DNA of 64,000 nt from Mycobacterium sp. ST-F2 (GTDB lineage: Bacteria; Actinomycetota; Actinomycetes; Mycobacteriales; Mycobacteriaceae). This document shows, piece after piece, positions 7,704 through 15,934 of the stretch. The stretch spans positions 1 through 64,000 of the forward strand of contig NZ_JMHT01000070.1 in NCBI RefSeq assembly GCF_001905655.1, written 5' to 3'. Every line of letters starts with the position of its first letter. Position 1 is the stretch's first letter. The notes beneath the pieces were generated by a model. That model saw only the letters and a list, made by a program, of their open reading frames with translations. It was not told where the DNA came from and made no database searches. A program made the translations under genes and the position numbers.

Positions 7704-10280
7704 GTGGCTCTGAACCCCCAGACCGGCGCAGACCTGCCCATCCCCGTGGTCCCACCGCTCGCCGCGCCCTCTTCGTCCGCCTTACGTCGCGTTTTGCGGC
7801 GCGCTCGTGACGGTGTCTCGCTAAATGTGGACGAGGCCGCGATCGCGATGACGGCCCGCGGCAACGACCTTGTCGACCTCTGTGCGAGTGCCGCCCGGGT
7901 GCGTGACGCCGGGCTGGAAGCGGCGGGACGCCGCGGTGCCAATGGCCGGTTGCCGGTGTCGTATTCGCGCAAGGTCTTCATCCCCGTCACCCACTTGTGC
8001 CGCGACACCTGCCATTACTGCACGTTCGTGACGGTGCCCGGCAAGCTGCGCGCCCAGGGCATGGGCATGTACATGGAGCCCGACGAGATTCTCGATGTCG
8101 CCCGCCGGGGTGCCGAGTTGGGTTGCCAGGAGGCGCTTTTCACCCTGGGCGACCGTCCGGAGGACCGCTGGGACGAAGCCAAGCAGTGGCTCGACGAACG
8201 CGGTTACGACTCCACGTTGGATTACGTGCGGGCGATGGCGATCCGTGTCTTGGAGGAGACCGGTCTGCTGCCGCACCTGAATCCGGGCGTGATGTCGTGG
8301 TCGGAGCTGTCGCGGCTCAAGCCCGTCGCGCCGTCCATGGGCATGATGCTCGAGACGACGTCGCGGCGGCTGTTCGAGACCAAGGGCCTGGCGCACTACG
8401 GCAGCCCCGACAAGGATCCGGCGGTGCGGCTGCGCACGCTCGACGATGCCGGCCGGTTGTCCATCCCGTTCACCACGGGTCTGCTGGTCGGTATCGGTGA
8501 GAATCTCACCGAGCGGGCCGAGACCATGCATGCGATCCGCAAGTCGCACAAGGAATTCGGGCACGTGCAGGAAGTCATCGTGCAGAACTTCCGGGCCAAG
8601 GACCACACCGCCATGGCCGCGACCCCCGATGCCGGGATCGACGATTTCCTGGCCACCATCGCCGTCGCGCGCCTGGTGCTCGGCCCGAAGATGCGGATCC
8701 AGGCGCCGCCGAATCTGGTGTCGCGCGAGGAGTGCCTGGCGCTGATCGGTGCCGGCGTCGACGACTGGGGCGGTGTCTCGCCGCTGACGCCCGATCACGT
8801 CAACCCGGAGCGTCCGTGGCCGGCGCTGGACGATCTGGCTTCCGTGACTGCTGAGGCCGGTTATGACCTGGTGCAGCGGTTGACGGCGCAGCCGTCGTAC
8901 GTGCAGGCCGGGGCGGCGTGGATCGATCCGCGCGTGCGCGGGCATGTGGATGCGTTGGCCGATCCCGACACTGGGTGGGCGCGCGACGTCAACCCCGTGG
9001 GGATGCCGTGGCAGGAGCCCGATGAGGCGTCAGAGTCGTTGGGCCGCACCGATCTGCACACCGCGATCGACACCGAGGGCCGGCGGACCGAGACGCGCAG
9101 CGACCTCGGCAGCGCGTTCGGCGACTGGGAGTCCATTCGGGAGAAGGTCTCCGAGCTGGCGGCCCGGGCCCCGGAACGGATCGATACCGACGTGCTGGCC
9201 GCGCTGCGGTCGGCGGAACGCAACCCGGGCGGCTGCACCGACGACGAGTACCTTGCCCTGGCCACTGCTGATGGTCCGGCGTTGGATGCTGTTGCCGCGC
9301 TTGCTGATTCGCTGCGTCGGGACGTCGTCGGCGACGACGTCACCTTCGTGGTGAACCGGAACATCAACTTCACCAACATCTGCTACACCGGCTGCCGGTT
9401 CTGTGCCTTCGCGCAGCGCAAGGGTGACGCCGATGCCTACTCGCTGTCGGTCGACGAGGTCGCCGACCGGGCCTGGGAGGCGCACGTCGCCGGGGCCACC
9501 GAGGTGTGCATGCAGGGCGGCATCGACCCGGAGCTGCCCGTCACCGGGTATGCCGATCTGGTGCGTGCGGTGAAGAAGCGCGTGCCGTCGATGCACGTAC
9601 ACGCGTTCTCTCCCATGGAGATTGCCAACGGCGTGACGCGCAGTGGGATGTCGGTACGGGAGTGGCTGACGTCGCTGCGGGAGGCCGGTCTGGACACCAT
9701 CCCGGGTACCGCCGCCGAGATTCTCGACGATGAGGTGCGCTGGGTGCTGACCAAGGGCAAGCTGCCGACCGCCGAGTGGATCAATGTGGTGACCACGGCG
9801 CATGAGGTGGGGCTGCGGTCGTCGTCGACGATGATGTACGGGCACGTGGACACCCCGAAGCACTGGGTGGGGCACCTGAACGTGCTGCGGTCGATCCAGG
9901 ACAAGACCGGGGGTTTCACCGAGTTCGTGCCGCTGCCGTTCGTGCACCAGTCCTCGCCGCTGTATCTGGCCGGCGGGGCGCGCCCGGGGCCGACGCACCG
10001 CGACAACCGCGCCGTACACGCCCTCGCGCGAATCATGCTGCACGGCAGGATTCCGAGCATCCAGACCTCGTGGGTCAAGCTCGGCGTGGAGCGCACCCAG
10101 GTGATGCTCCAGGGCGGCGCCAACGATCTCGGCGGGACGCTGATGGAGGAGACCATCTCCCGCATGGCCGGTTCGGAGAACGGATCCGCCAAGACCGTCG
10201 CCGAACTGGTTGCCATCGCCGAGGGCATCGGCCGCCCGGCCCGCCAGCGCAGCACCGATTACTCGCCCCTGGCTGCTTAG
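7704..10280 (+). CDS. fbiC: FbiC, 7,8-didemethyl-8-hydroxy-5-deazariboflavin (FO) synthase
   Basis: The 858-residue fusion of two radical SAM domains makes FO, the chromophore of coenzyme F420, from a pyrimidine intermediate and tyrosine. The CofG-like half carries CRDTCHYC with cysteines at 99, 103 and 106. The CofH-like half carries CYTGCRFC with cysteines at 560, 564 and 567. Both match the CX3CX2C cluster motif. Length and order match M. tuberculosis FbiC (856 residues, Rv1173). The GTG at 7704 (VALNPQTGADLPIPVVPP) is chosen by comparison with that protein; an in-frame GTG at 7668 is the alternative and neither has a strong ribosome-binding site. F420 is used by the luciferase-like oxidoreductase at 18491. 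Confidence 0.95.
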   Translation: MALNPQTGADLPIPVVPPLAAPSSSALRRVLRRARDGVSLNVDEAAIAMTARGNDLVDLCASAARVRDAGLEAAGRRGANGRLPVSYSRKVFIPVTHLCRDTCHYCTFVTVPGKLRAQGMGMYMEPDEILDVARRGAELGCQEALFTLGDRPEDRWDEAKQWLDERGYDSTLDYVRAMAIRVLEETGLLPHLNPGVMSWSELSRLKPVAPSMGMMLETTSRRLFETKGLAHYGSPDKDPAVRLRTLDDAGRLSIPFTTGLLVGIGENLTERAETMHAIRKSHKEFGHVQEVIVQNFRAKDHTAMAATPDAGIDDFLATIAVARLVLGPKMRIQAPPNLVSREECLALIGAGVDDWGGVSPLTPDHVNPERPWPALDDLASVTAEAGYDLVQRLTAQPSYVQAGAAWIDPRVRGHVDALADPDTGWARDVNPVGMPWQEPDEASESLGRTDLHTAIDTEGRRTETRSDLGSAFGDWESIREKVSELAARAPERIDTDVLAALRSAERNPGGCTDDEYLALATADGPALDAVAALADSLRRDVVGDDVTFVVNRNINFTNICYTGCRFCAFAQRKGDADAYSLSVDEVADRAWEAHVAGATEVCMQGGIDPELPVTGYADLVRAVKKRVPSMHVHAFSPMEIANGVTRSGMSVREWLTSLREAGLDTIPGTAAEILDDEVRWVLTKGKLPTAEWINVVTTAHEVGLRSSSTMMYGHVDTPKHWVGHLNVLRSIQDKTGGFTEFVPLPFVHQSSPLYLAGGARPGPTHRDNRAVHALARIMLHGRIPSIQTSWVKLGVERTQVMLQGGANDLGGTLMEETISRMAGSENGSAKTVAELVAIAEGIGRPARQRSTDYSPLAA

Positions 10281-10284
10281 CTTT

Positions 10285-10327
10285 TCCCGCGAGCGGGTGT
10301 GGGTGGTGCGCCCTCTCCCGCGAGCGG
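10285..10327. repeat. Two direct copies of a 12-base GC-rich word after fbiC
   Basis: The word tcccgcgagcgg occurs at 10285-10296 and 10316-10327. The first copy is part of a small hairpin (cccgc-ga-gcggg). Related words containing cgcgag or cgcgaacagacg occur in the gene-free DNA near 10875 and 11541-11605, so this looks like a dispersed intergenic repeat family. Confidence 0.45.
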
Positions 10328-10406
10328 CCGTGTTTGTACGGGCTTTCGCGGTGTGTCGCGTGCACTTTGCGCACGCTCGCGCGCTGCGAGTGTCACGCTT
10401 TGACAC

Positions 10407-10868
10407 GTGAACACCATTGGTGACCTGCCCGCGCATCCTCTGCTTGTGCACGCGATCGTCATCCTCACGCCGCTGACGGCCGTCTTGACGATCATGTGCG
10501 CCGTGTGGACGGCCGCCCGGGAGCGGCTGGTGTGGCTGACGCTGGCTCTGTCGGTGGTGACCGTCATCCTGACGCCGTTCGCCATCGAGGCCGGCGAGGC
10601 ACTGATCCAGCAGCTGCCCAAGAACCCGGTCCTGCGTGAGCATGCCGAACTCGGTGATACCGCAGTCTTTTTCGTCATCGGCCTGCTGGTGGTGTCGGTC
10701 TTGATTGCGGTGTTGCACCGGTGGGGTGCGCGTCTCGGAGACAAAGAGAAGCTGGCTCGCGTCGTGGTGGCGGTGTTGGCCCTGGTCATCGGCCTGGCCT
10801 CGATCTACCAGATTGTGCGCATCGGGCACACCGGGGCGCGGGCGGTGTGGGGTGGCTTCAGCTTGTAG
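10407..10868 (+). CDS. DUF2231-like four-helix membrane protein
   Basis: The 153-residue protein starts at GTG 10407. Four hydrophobic helices are visible: LLVHAIVILTPLTAVLTIMCAVW, VWLTLALSVVTVILTPFAIEAG, TAVFFVIGLLVVSVLIAVL and VVVAVLALVIGLASIYQIV. The N-terminal HPLLVHAIVILTPL and the later HAELGD resemble the conserved histidine motifs of the DUF2231 family of small membrane proteins, some of which may bind haem or act in redox. No function is known here. It stands alone downstream of fbiC and is absent from this place in M. tuberculosis. Confidence 0.75.
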   Translation: MNTIGDLPAHPLLVHAIVILTPLTAVLTIMCAVWTAARERLVWLTLALSVVTVILTPFAIEAGEALIQQLPKNPVLREHAELGDTAVFFVIGLLVVSVLIAVLHRWGARLGDKEKLARVVVAVLALVIGLASIYQIVRIGHTGARAVWGGFSL

Positions 10869-10912
10869 ACCCTGCCCGCGAACAGACGCTGTGCTAGGTC
10901 GCGAGGGTCCTG
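10867..10912. terminator. Imperfect hairpin after the DUF2231-like gene
   Basis: Partly complementary stretches gaccctgcccgcga and tcgcgagggtc flank a loop of about 20 bases. It starts in the stop codon of the membrane protein gene. The stem has mismatches, so termination is only plausible. Confidence 0.35.
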
Positions 10913-10989
10913 CGCACCTTGGCTCGCGTGACCTGGCTTGTCTCGAACGTCCCCAGCCACAGCAACACTTAGGGCGGTTTTGATCAGGG

Positions 10990-11216
10990 CTACCAGCCAC
11001 CACCCGTGCCATTGGTCCCATCAATGAGAGTTCCATTGAGGACCAGTCCGATATTCGCCCTTACCTCCGTGTATTGATTGGGCGGCAACGCCTCGAACCG
11101 GTCGCTGAGGAGGTGGCGTCAGCCCAAGCCACCGGGGTGCTGAGTGTTACGCCGAGACCGACGCCCAAAGCAGCAGCCAACGCCCCGACACGACCGATGT
11201 ACCTTGCTGACCCCAT
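10990..11216 (-). pseudogene. Small exported protein broken by a frameshift
   Basis: From ATG 11216 the frame encodes a clear signal peptide (MGSARYIGRVGALAAALGVG, then LSTPVAWAD) of the type common in mycobacterial surface proteins. It then runs into unrelated sequence and a stop at 11061-11063. A different frame, joined near 11105, continues with DRFEALPPNQYTEVRANIGL and ends in GTNGTGGGW with a stop at 10990-10992. Together the two parts would make a secreted protein of about 75 residues. A one-base change is needed to join them, so either the gene is broken or there is a sequence error. No family is recognised. M. tuberculosis has the small antigen TB8.4 (Rv1174c) in this position, but the sequence does not match it. 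Confidence 0.5.
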
Positions 11217-11540
11217 CGCTGCCCTCCCCTTTGCGAGTCTCACGGTGGCGTGACGATTTCCGGAAGGGAAATCGAGCGCGTCCACTAGAGACTCAACTGC
11301 ACGATCATCGGCATTTTGTTATGCGATACCAGCGGTTATGGACATGCCTGACAGCTGATTTCGTGCTGGAGATTAGCAGGGGACAGGGTGGTGTTCGGGC
11401 GCAAACCGAGCCCGACGATTCGGTTGCTGAAAATGCGTATGTTCGGATGACAGTTGGTTGTCCGTCGAACGTATGAACCCGCCGAGTACGGGATATCGAC
11501 TGAAGGTTTCTGTGGTAAGAAACACCACGGGGCGGCTACC
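11217..11540. other. Gene-free stretch
   Basis: About 320 bases between the small exported protein and the fadH end contain no reading frame with coding character. I see no strong hairpin, repeat or operator here; it may hold the promoter of the small exported protein at its left end. Confidence 0.4.
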
Positions 11541-11605
11541 CCTCGCGAGCAGACGCAAACTGTCGAATTCGTCGGGAAATTTGACAGTTTGGTCTGCTCG
11601 CGAGG
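11541..11605. terminator. Long imperfect hairpin downstream of fadH
   Basis: Arms 11541-11567 (beginning cctcgcgagcagacgcaaac) and 11580-11605 (tttgacagtttggtctgctc onward) pair over about 24 positions with few mismatches. It lies within five bases of the fadH stop, so it is a likely fadH terminator. The arms carry the cgcgagcagac word that recurs in intergenic DNA nearby. Confidence 0.65.
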
Positions 11606-11609
11606 AGGG

Positions 11610-13637
11610 CTACAACCGCGCGGCCAGCTCCGTGCCCTGCCGGATGGCGCGCTTGGCATCCAGCTCAGCGGCCACAGCCGCGCCCCCGATCACGTGCGGT
11701 TCGATCCCAGCCTGACGCAGGCCGTCTTCGAGGTCCCGCACCGACTCCTGGCCGGCGCAGATCACCACGTTGTCGACCTCCAGCACACGCGCCCCGGACC
11801 GGTCCGACCCGAAGCTGATGTGCAGCCCGGCGTCGTCGATCTTCTCGTAGTTCACGCCGGAAAGCTGCTGCACGCCTTTGGCTTTGACCGATGCCCGGTG
11901 CACCCAGCCGCTCGTCTTGCCGAGGCCGCGGCCCTGGGCACCCTTGGTGCGCTGCAGCAGGTACACCTCGCGGGCCGGCGGCAGCGGGATCGGGGTGGCC
12001 AACCCGCCGCGCGAGTCGCCGCCGTCCGCGATGCCCCATTCGGCCCGCCACTCTTTGAGGTTCAACGTGGGGGATTCGTCGACCGTCAGGAACTCGCTGA
12101 CGTCGAAACCGATGCCGCCGGCACCGATCACGGCGACCCGTTTGCCGACCGCTGCTCCCGTCAGGGCCTCCGCGTACGACAACACCATCGGATGGTCGAT
12201 GCCCGGTATCGCGGGCATCCGCGGCGCGACACCGGTGGCCAGGACGACATCGTCGAACCCCGACAATTCCGACACCGAAGCCCGCACGCCCAGCCGCACG
12301 TCCACACGATGCTTGGCCAGCATCGTGGTGTAGTAGCGGAGGGTTTCATTGAACTCCTCTTTGCCGGGAATCCTTCGGGCCAAGTCGAATTGGCCGCCGA
12401 TATGGTCACCGGCCTCGAACAGCGTGACCTCATGTCCACGAGAAGCAGCCGTGACAGCAGCGGCAAGGCCCGCCGGTCCGGCACCGACCACCGCCACCTG
12501 CTTCGTCACCCGTGTCTTGCCCAGCACCAACGTCGTTTCATGCCCGGCCCGCGGATTCAGCAGGCACGACACCGTCTTGTGCACGAATGCGTGGTCCAGG
12601 CAGGCCTGGTTGCAGGCGATGCAGGTGTTGATCTCGTCGGCGGCGTCGTGCTGCGCCTTACGGACCCAGTCGGGGTCGCTCAGCAGCGGCCGGGCCATCG
12701 AGATCAGTTGCACCGCACCGTCGGCCAGAATCTGTTCGGCGGACTGCGGCATGTTGATCCGGTTGGACGCCACCACAGGAATGCTGACGTGTTGCGCCAC
12801 CGCGTTGCTGATGTCCGCGAACGCGCTGTTCGGCACCGACGTGACGATGGTCGGCACGCGCGCTTCGTGCCAGCCGATGCCGGTGTTGATGATCGTCGCC
12901 CCGGCGGCCTCGATTTCCGTTGCCAGCGTGAGGATTTCCTCCCACGTCTGGCCGTCCTCGACGTAGTCGGCCATGGACAGCCGGTAGCAGATGATGAAGT
13001 CGTGGCCGACGGCCTCGCGGGTGCGCCGAACGATCTCGACCGGGAACCGGCGGCGCTTCTCGGGTGACCCGCCCCAGGCGTCGGTGCGCTTGTTGGTCCG
13101 CGGCGCCAGGAACTGGTTCAGCAGATAGCCTTCGCTGCCCATGATCTCGACGCCGTCGTAGCCGGCTTCGCGGGCCAGCAGCGCGCACTTCACGAAATCG
13201 TTGATGGTTCCGTCGACATCCCGCAGCGCGCGCGGCCGGAAGGGGTTGATCGGGGCCTTGATCGACGACGCGCTGACCGAAAGCGGATGGTACGCATAGC
13301 GTCCCGCGTGCAGCACCTGCAGCAGAATCTTGCCGCCTTCGGCGTGCACCGCGCCCGTGATCCGCCGGTGCCGACGGGCGTCGGAGGACGACAACATCTC
13401 AGCGGCGAACGGCAGAAGCCAGCCGGTGCGGTTGGGGGCGTAGCCGCCGGTGATGATCAGCCCGACGCGACCGCGGGCCCGTTCGGCGAAGTACTCGGCG
13501 AGCTTGCCGGTGTCGCGGGCGCGGTCCTCCAGGCCCGTGTGCATCGAACCCATGATCACCCGGTTGCGCAGTGTGGTGAAGCCAAGGTCCAACGGCGACA
13601 ACAGGTTCGGATAGGGCGTTGAATGCGGCGCAGTCAT
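11610..13637 (-). CDS. fadH: FadH, NADPH-dependent 2,4-dienoyl-CoA reductase
   Basis: The 675-residue protein has an N-terminal old-yellow-enzyme-like FMN barrel (about residues 1-340). An iron-sulfur motif follows (CIACNQACLDH then CLLNP), and then FAD- and NADPH-binding domains with VAVVGAGPAGLAAAV and RVAVIGAGGIGFDV. It reduces 2,4-dienoyl-CoA intermediates during beta-oxidation of unsaturated fatty acids. Size and order match Rv1175c (674 residues). The start ATG at 13637 overlaps the stop of the upstream padR gene by four bases (ATGA), so the two are translationally coupled in one operon. Confidence 0.92.
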   Translation of the reverse strand: MTAPHSTPYPNLLSPLDLGFTTLRNRVIMGSMHTGLEDRARDTGKLAEYFAERARGRVGLIITGGYAPNRTGWLLPFAAEMLSSSDARRHRRITGAVHAEGGKILLQVLHAGRYAYHPLSVSASSIKAPINPFRPRALRDVDGTINDFVKCALLAREAGYDGVEIMGSEGYLLNQFLAPRTNKRTDAWGGSPEKRRRFPVEIVRRTREAVGHDFIICYRLSMADYVEDGQTWEEILTLATEIEAAGATIINTGIGWHEARVPTIVTSVPNSAFADISNAVAQHVSIPVVASNRINMPQSAEQILADGAVQLISMARPLLSDPDWVRKAQHDAADEINTCIACNQACLDHAFVHKTVSCLLNPRAGHETTLVLGKTRVTKQVAVVGAGPAGLAAAVTAASRGHEVTLFEAGDHIGGQFDLARRIPGKEEFNETLRYYTTMLAKHRVDVRLGVRASVSELSGFDDVVLATGVAPRMPAIPGIDHPMVLSYAEALTGAAVGKRVAVIGAGGIGFDVSEFLTVDESPTLNLKEWRAEWGIADGGDSRGGLATPIPLPPAREVYLLQRTKGAQGRGLGKTSGWVHRASVKAKGVQQLSGVNYEKIDDAGLHISFGSDRSGARVLEVDNVVICAGQESVRDLEDGLRQAGIEPHVIGGAAVAAELDAKRAIRQGTELAARL

Positions 13638-14200
13638 CGGGTTCCTTCTAGTGCGAGTAGAACTTCGTCCAACCAGTCCACCGATCCCTGCTCGGCGCGG
13701 ATACCGCCGCGCAGCACCAGGTACTGATGTAGTGCACTGCCGGTGAGTGCGGCGGGATCGGGGAACTGACGTTTCTCGTAGCCGAGGTAGGTGTCGAGCA
13801 GTGCGGCGCGTTCGGCGCGCAGCGCGTGAATCTGGTCGTGCAGCGCGGCCACACTCTCCGCGGAGCCGTACGAAGCACCGCGCAGCTTCACCGCGAGCTC
13901 GCGGGTGCGGGCGTCGGTCACGGAGCTGCCGCGGCCGGTGAGCGGCTCGGCGATCCAGCGCTCCAGCTCGGCCCGGCCGGCTGAGGTCACCGAATAGACC
14001 TTCTTGTCCGGCCGACCGTGCTGCGCGACGACCTCCACACTGACCCAGCCGTCGGCGTCCATGGTGCGCAGCGTCTTGTAAATCTGCTGATGCGTGGCCG
14101 CCCAGAAGTGGCCGATCGACCGGTCGAAGCGGCTCGCCAGTTCATAACCGGAACCGGTTTGTTCGCACAGTGCCACCAGGATGGCGTGGGGGAGGGCCAC
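13634..14200 (-). CDS. PadR-family transcriptional regulator
   Basis: The 188-residue protein starts at GTG 14200. It has the PadR winged-helix core (HAILVALCEQTGSGYELASRFD, QQIYKTLRTMDADGWV, KKVYSVTSAGRAELERW) and the C-terminal helical PadR domain (SYGSAESVAALHDQI, LRAERAALL). It matches the position of Rv1176c and lies directly upstream of fadH with a four-base overlap. It therefore probably regulates its own operon. An inverted repeat at 14232-14245 is a candidate operator. Confidence 0.88.
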   Translation of the reverse strand: MALPHAILVALCEQTGSGYELASRFDRSIGHFWAATHQQIYKTLRTMDADGWVSVEVVAQHGRPDKKVYSVTSAGRAELERWIAEPLTGRGSSVTDARTRELAVKLRGASYGSAESVAALHDQIHALRAERAALLDTYLGYEKRQFPDPAALTGSALHQYLVLRGGIRAEQGSVDWLDEVLLALEGTR

Positions 14201-14231
14201 AGCACGAGACTAGGTGCTACCGACGGTCCTA

Positions 14232-14245
14232 TGCAACAAATTGCA
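14232..14245. promoter_or_regulatory. Inverted repeat upstream of padR-fadH
   Basis: The sequence tgcaa-caaa-ttgca lies 32-45 bases before the padR GTG. It is short, but its position fits a repressor site for the PadR operon. The rest of the 243-base gap up to fdxC shows no further clear element. Confidence 0.35.
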
Positions 14246-14443
14246 AAGCCAAAAATGACACGCGTAAAAACCTGTGGAGGCAACTGGTCGAAAGTATCTG
14301 CAACGGCTAGTGTCAGTAACCACGCGCCCCGGCGCGTAAGTTAGGTAACACTGAGCCAGACGCCTCGGTACGGGCGCACCATACTGACGTCTGCTCGTTG
14401 ATTCCTGACGAGCCAGCAGCCCACTGGAACAGGAGAACTACCG

Positions 14444-14764
14444 GTGACGTACGTCATTGCCGAACCCTGCGTCGACGTCAAAGACAAGGCATGTATCGAG
14501 GAATGCCCGGTCGATTGCATCTACGAGGGTGCACGCATGCTGTACATCCACCCCGATGAGTGTGTGGACTGCGGCGCTTGCGAGCCCGTCTGCCCCGTCG
14601 AGGCCATCTACTACGAGGACGACGTCCCCGATCAGTGGAGTGGATACACCCAGAACAACGCTGACTTCTTCGCCGAGCTCGGCTCGCCGGGTGGTGCGTC
14701 GAAGGTCGGCCAGACCGACAACGACCCGCAGGCGGTCAAGGATCTCGCGCCGCAGGGCGAGTGA
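14444..14764 (+). CDS. fdxC: FdxC, 7Fe ferredoxin
   Basis: The 106-residue protein starts at GTG 14444 after a ribosome-binding site (aggagaac). Eight cysteines lie at 9, 17, 21, 25, 40, 43, 46 and 50 in the pattern of ferredoxins with one [3Fe-4S] and one [4Fe-4S] cluster (C-x7-C-x3-C-x3-C, then CVDCGACEPVCP). It carries electrons to cytosolic redox partners. It matches Rv1177 in sequence and place. The stop overlaps the dapC start by four bases, so the two genes are co-transcribed. Confidence 0.94.
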   Translation: MTYVIAEPCVDVKDKACIEECPVDCIYEGARMLYIHPDECVDCGACEPVCPVEAIYYEDDVPDQWSGYTQNNADFFAELGSPGGASKVGQTDNDPQAVKDLAPQGE

Positions 14765-15870
14765 CCCTGTCCGCTAGAACCAGAGTCTCGGCTGCATTGC
14801 CGGTGTTCCCCTGGGACACCCTGGCTGACGCAGCCGCGACCGCGCGTGCCCACCCGGACGGCATCGTCGATCTGTCCGTCGGCACGCCCGTAGACGACGT
14901 TGCACCGGTGATCCGGGAGGCGCTGGCCGCTGCCAGTGCCTCGCCGGGTTACCCGGCGACGGCCGGTACTCCGGCCCTGCGCGCGTCGGCGGTGGCTGCC
15001 CTCGAGCGCCGCTACGGCGTCACCGGTCTGCCGGAGCAGGCGGTGCTGCCGGTCATCGGCACCAAAGAGGTCATCGCCTGGCTGCCGACCCTGCTGGGGT
15101 TGGGGTCCGCCGACACCGTCGTCGTGCCCGAGCTGGCCTACCCGACGTACGACGTCGGCGCGCGCCTGGCCGGTGCCCAGGTGCTCCGGGCGGATTCGCT
15201 GACCCAGATCGGGCCACAGACGCCCGGACTGGTCTACCTCAACTCGCCCAGTAACCCGACCGGCAAGGTGCTGGGTATCGACCACCTGCGCAAGGTTGTG
15301 GGCTGGGCGCGCGAGCGCGGTGTCGTCATCGCGTCCGACGAGTGCTACCTCGGCCTGGCGTGGGACGCGCAGCCGTTGTCGGTGCTTCACCCCGACGTCT
15401 GCGACGGTGACCACACCGGACTGCTGGCCGTGCACTCGCTGTCCAAGACGTCGTCGCTGGCGGGCTACCGCGCCGGTTTCGTCGCGGGTGACCCGGCCTT
15501 GGTCGCCGAACTGCTGGAGGTGCGCAAGCACGCCGGGATGATCGTCCCGACGCCGGTGCAGGCCGCCATGGTCGCCGCCCTCGACGACGACGAACACGAA
15601 CGCATCCAGCGCGACCGCTATGCCAAGCGGCGCGACGCGCTGCTGACGGCAGTCCGCGGCGCGGGCTTCACCGTCGAGCACTCCGAGGCCGGCCTCTACC
15701 TGTGGGCCACCCGCGGCGAGTCCGGCCGTGCGACGGTCGCGTGGCTGGCCGAGCGCGGCATCCTCGTCGCCCCCGGTGAGTTCTACGGGCCGGCCGGCGA
15801 GGAGTTCGTACGCATCGCGCTGACCGCGACCGACGAGCGCGTCGCCGCCGCGGTCGCGCGGCTCGCCTGA
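14761..15870 (+). CDS. dapC: DapC, N-succinyldiaminopimelate aminotransferase
   Basis: The 369-residue fold-type I PLP aminotransferase makes N-succinyl-LL-2-amino-6-oxopimelate/diaminopimelate interconversion possible in lysine and peptidoglycan synthesis. The PLP lysine lies in VHSLSKTSSLAGYRAGF. LNSPSNPTGKVLG, VIGTKEVIAWLP and SDECYLGLAWD are further family motifs. It matches Rv1178 in sequence and in its position after fdxC. The GTG at 14761 overlaps the fdxC stop (gtga), which supports this start. dapD and dapE lie elsewhere in the window. Confidence 0.92.
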   Translation: MTLSARTRVSAALPVFPWDTLADAAATARAHPDGIVDLSVGTPVDDVAPVIREALAAASASPGYPATAGTPALRASAVAALERRYGVTGLPEQAVLPVIGTKEVIAWLPTLLGLGSADTVVVPELAYPTYDVGARLAGAQVLRADSLTQIGPQTPGLVYLNSPSNPTGKVLGIDHLRKVVGWARERGVVIASDECYLGLAWDAQPLSVLHPDVCDGDHTGLLAVHSLSKTSSLAGYRAGFVAGDPALVAELLEVRKHAGMIVPTPVQAAMVAALDDDEHERIQRDRYAKRRDALLTAVRGAGFTVEHSEAGLYLWATRGESGRATVAWLAERGILVAPGEFYGPAGEEFVRIALTATDERVAAAVARLA

Positions 15871-15874
15871 ATTC

Positions 15875-15928
15875 CGCGATACGTAGAACTGTCCCTTCCA
15901 AGAGAAAGGGACAGTTCTACGTATCGCG
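15875..15928. terminator. Perfect 23-base-pair hairpin between convergent genes
   Basis: Arms 15875-15897 and 15906-15928 are exact complements (cgcgatacgtagaactgtcc onward) with an eight-base loop. It begins four bases after the dapC stop and ends just before the stop of the convergent DUF1214 gene, so it should serve as a bidirectional terminator. Confidence 0.75.
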
Positions 15929-15934
15929 AGGTGC

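Noticed and set aside
9030..11036. Long minus-strand reading frame of 668 codons opposite fbiC
   Set aside because: It is antisense to the well-supported fbiC, has composition typical of the complementary frame in GC-rich DNA, and matches no family.
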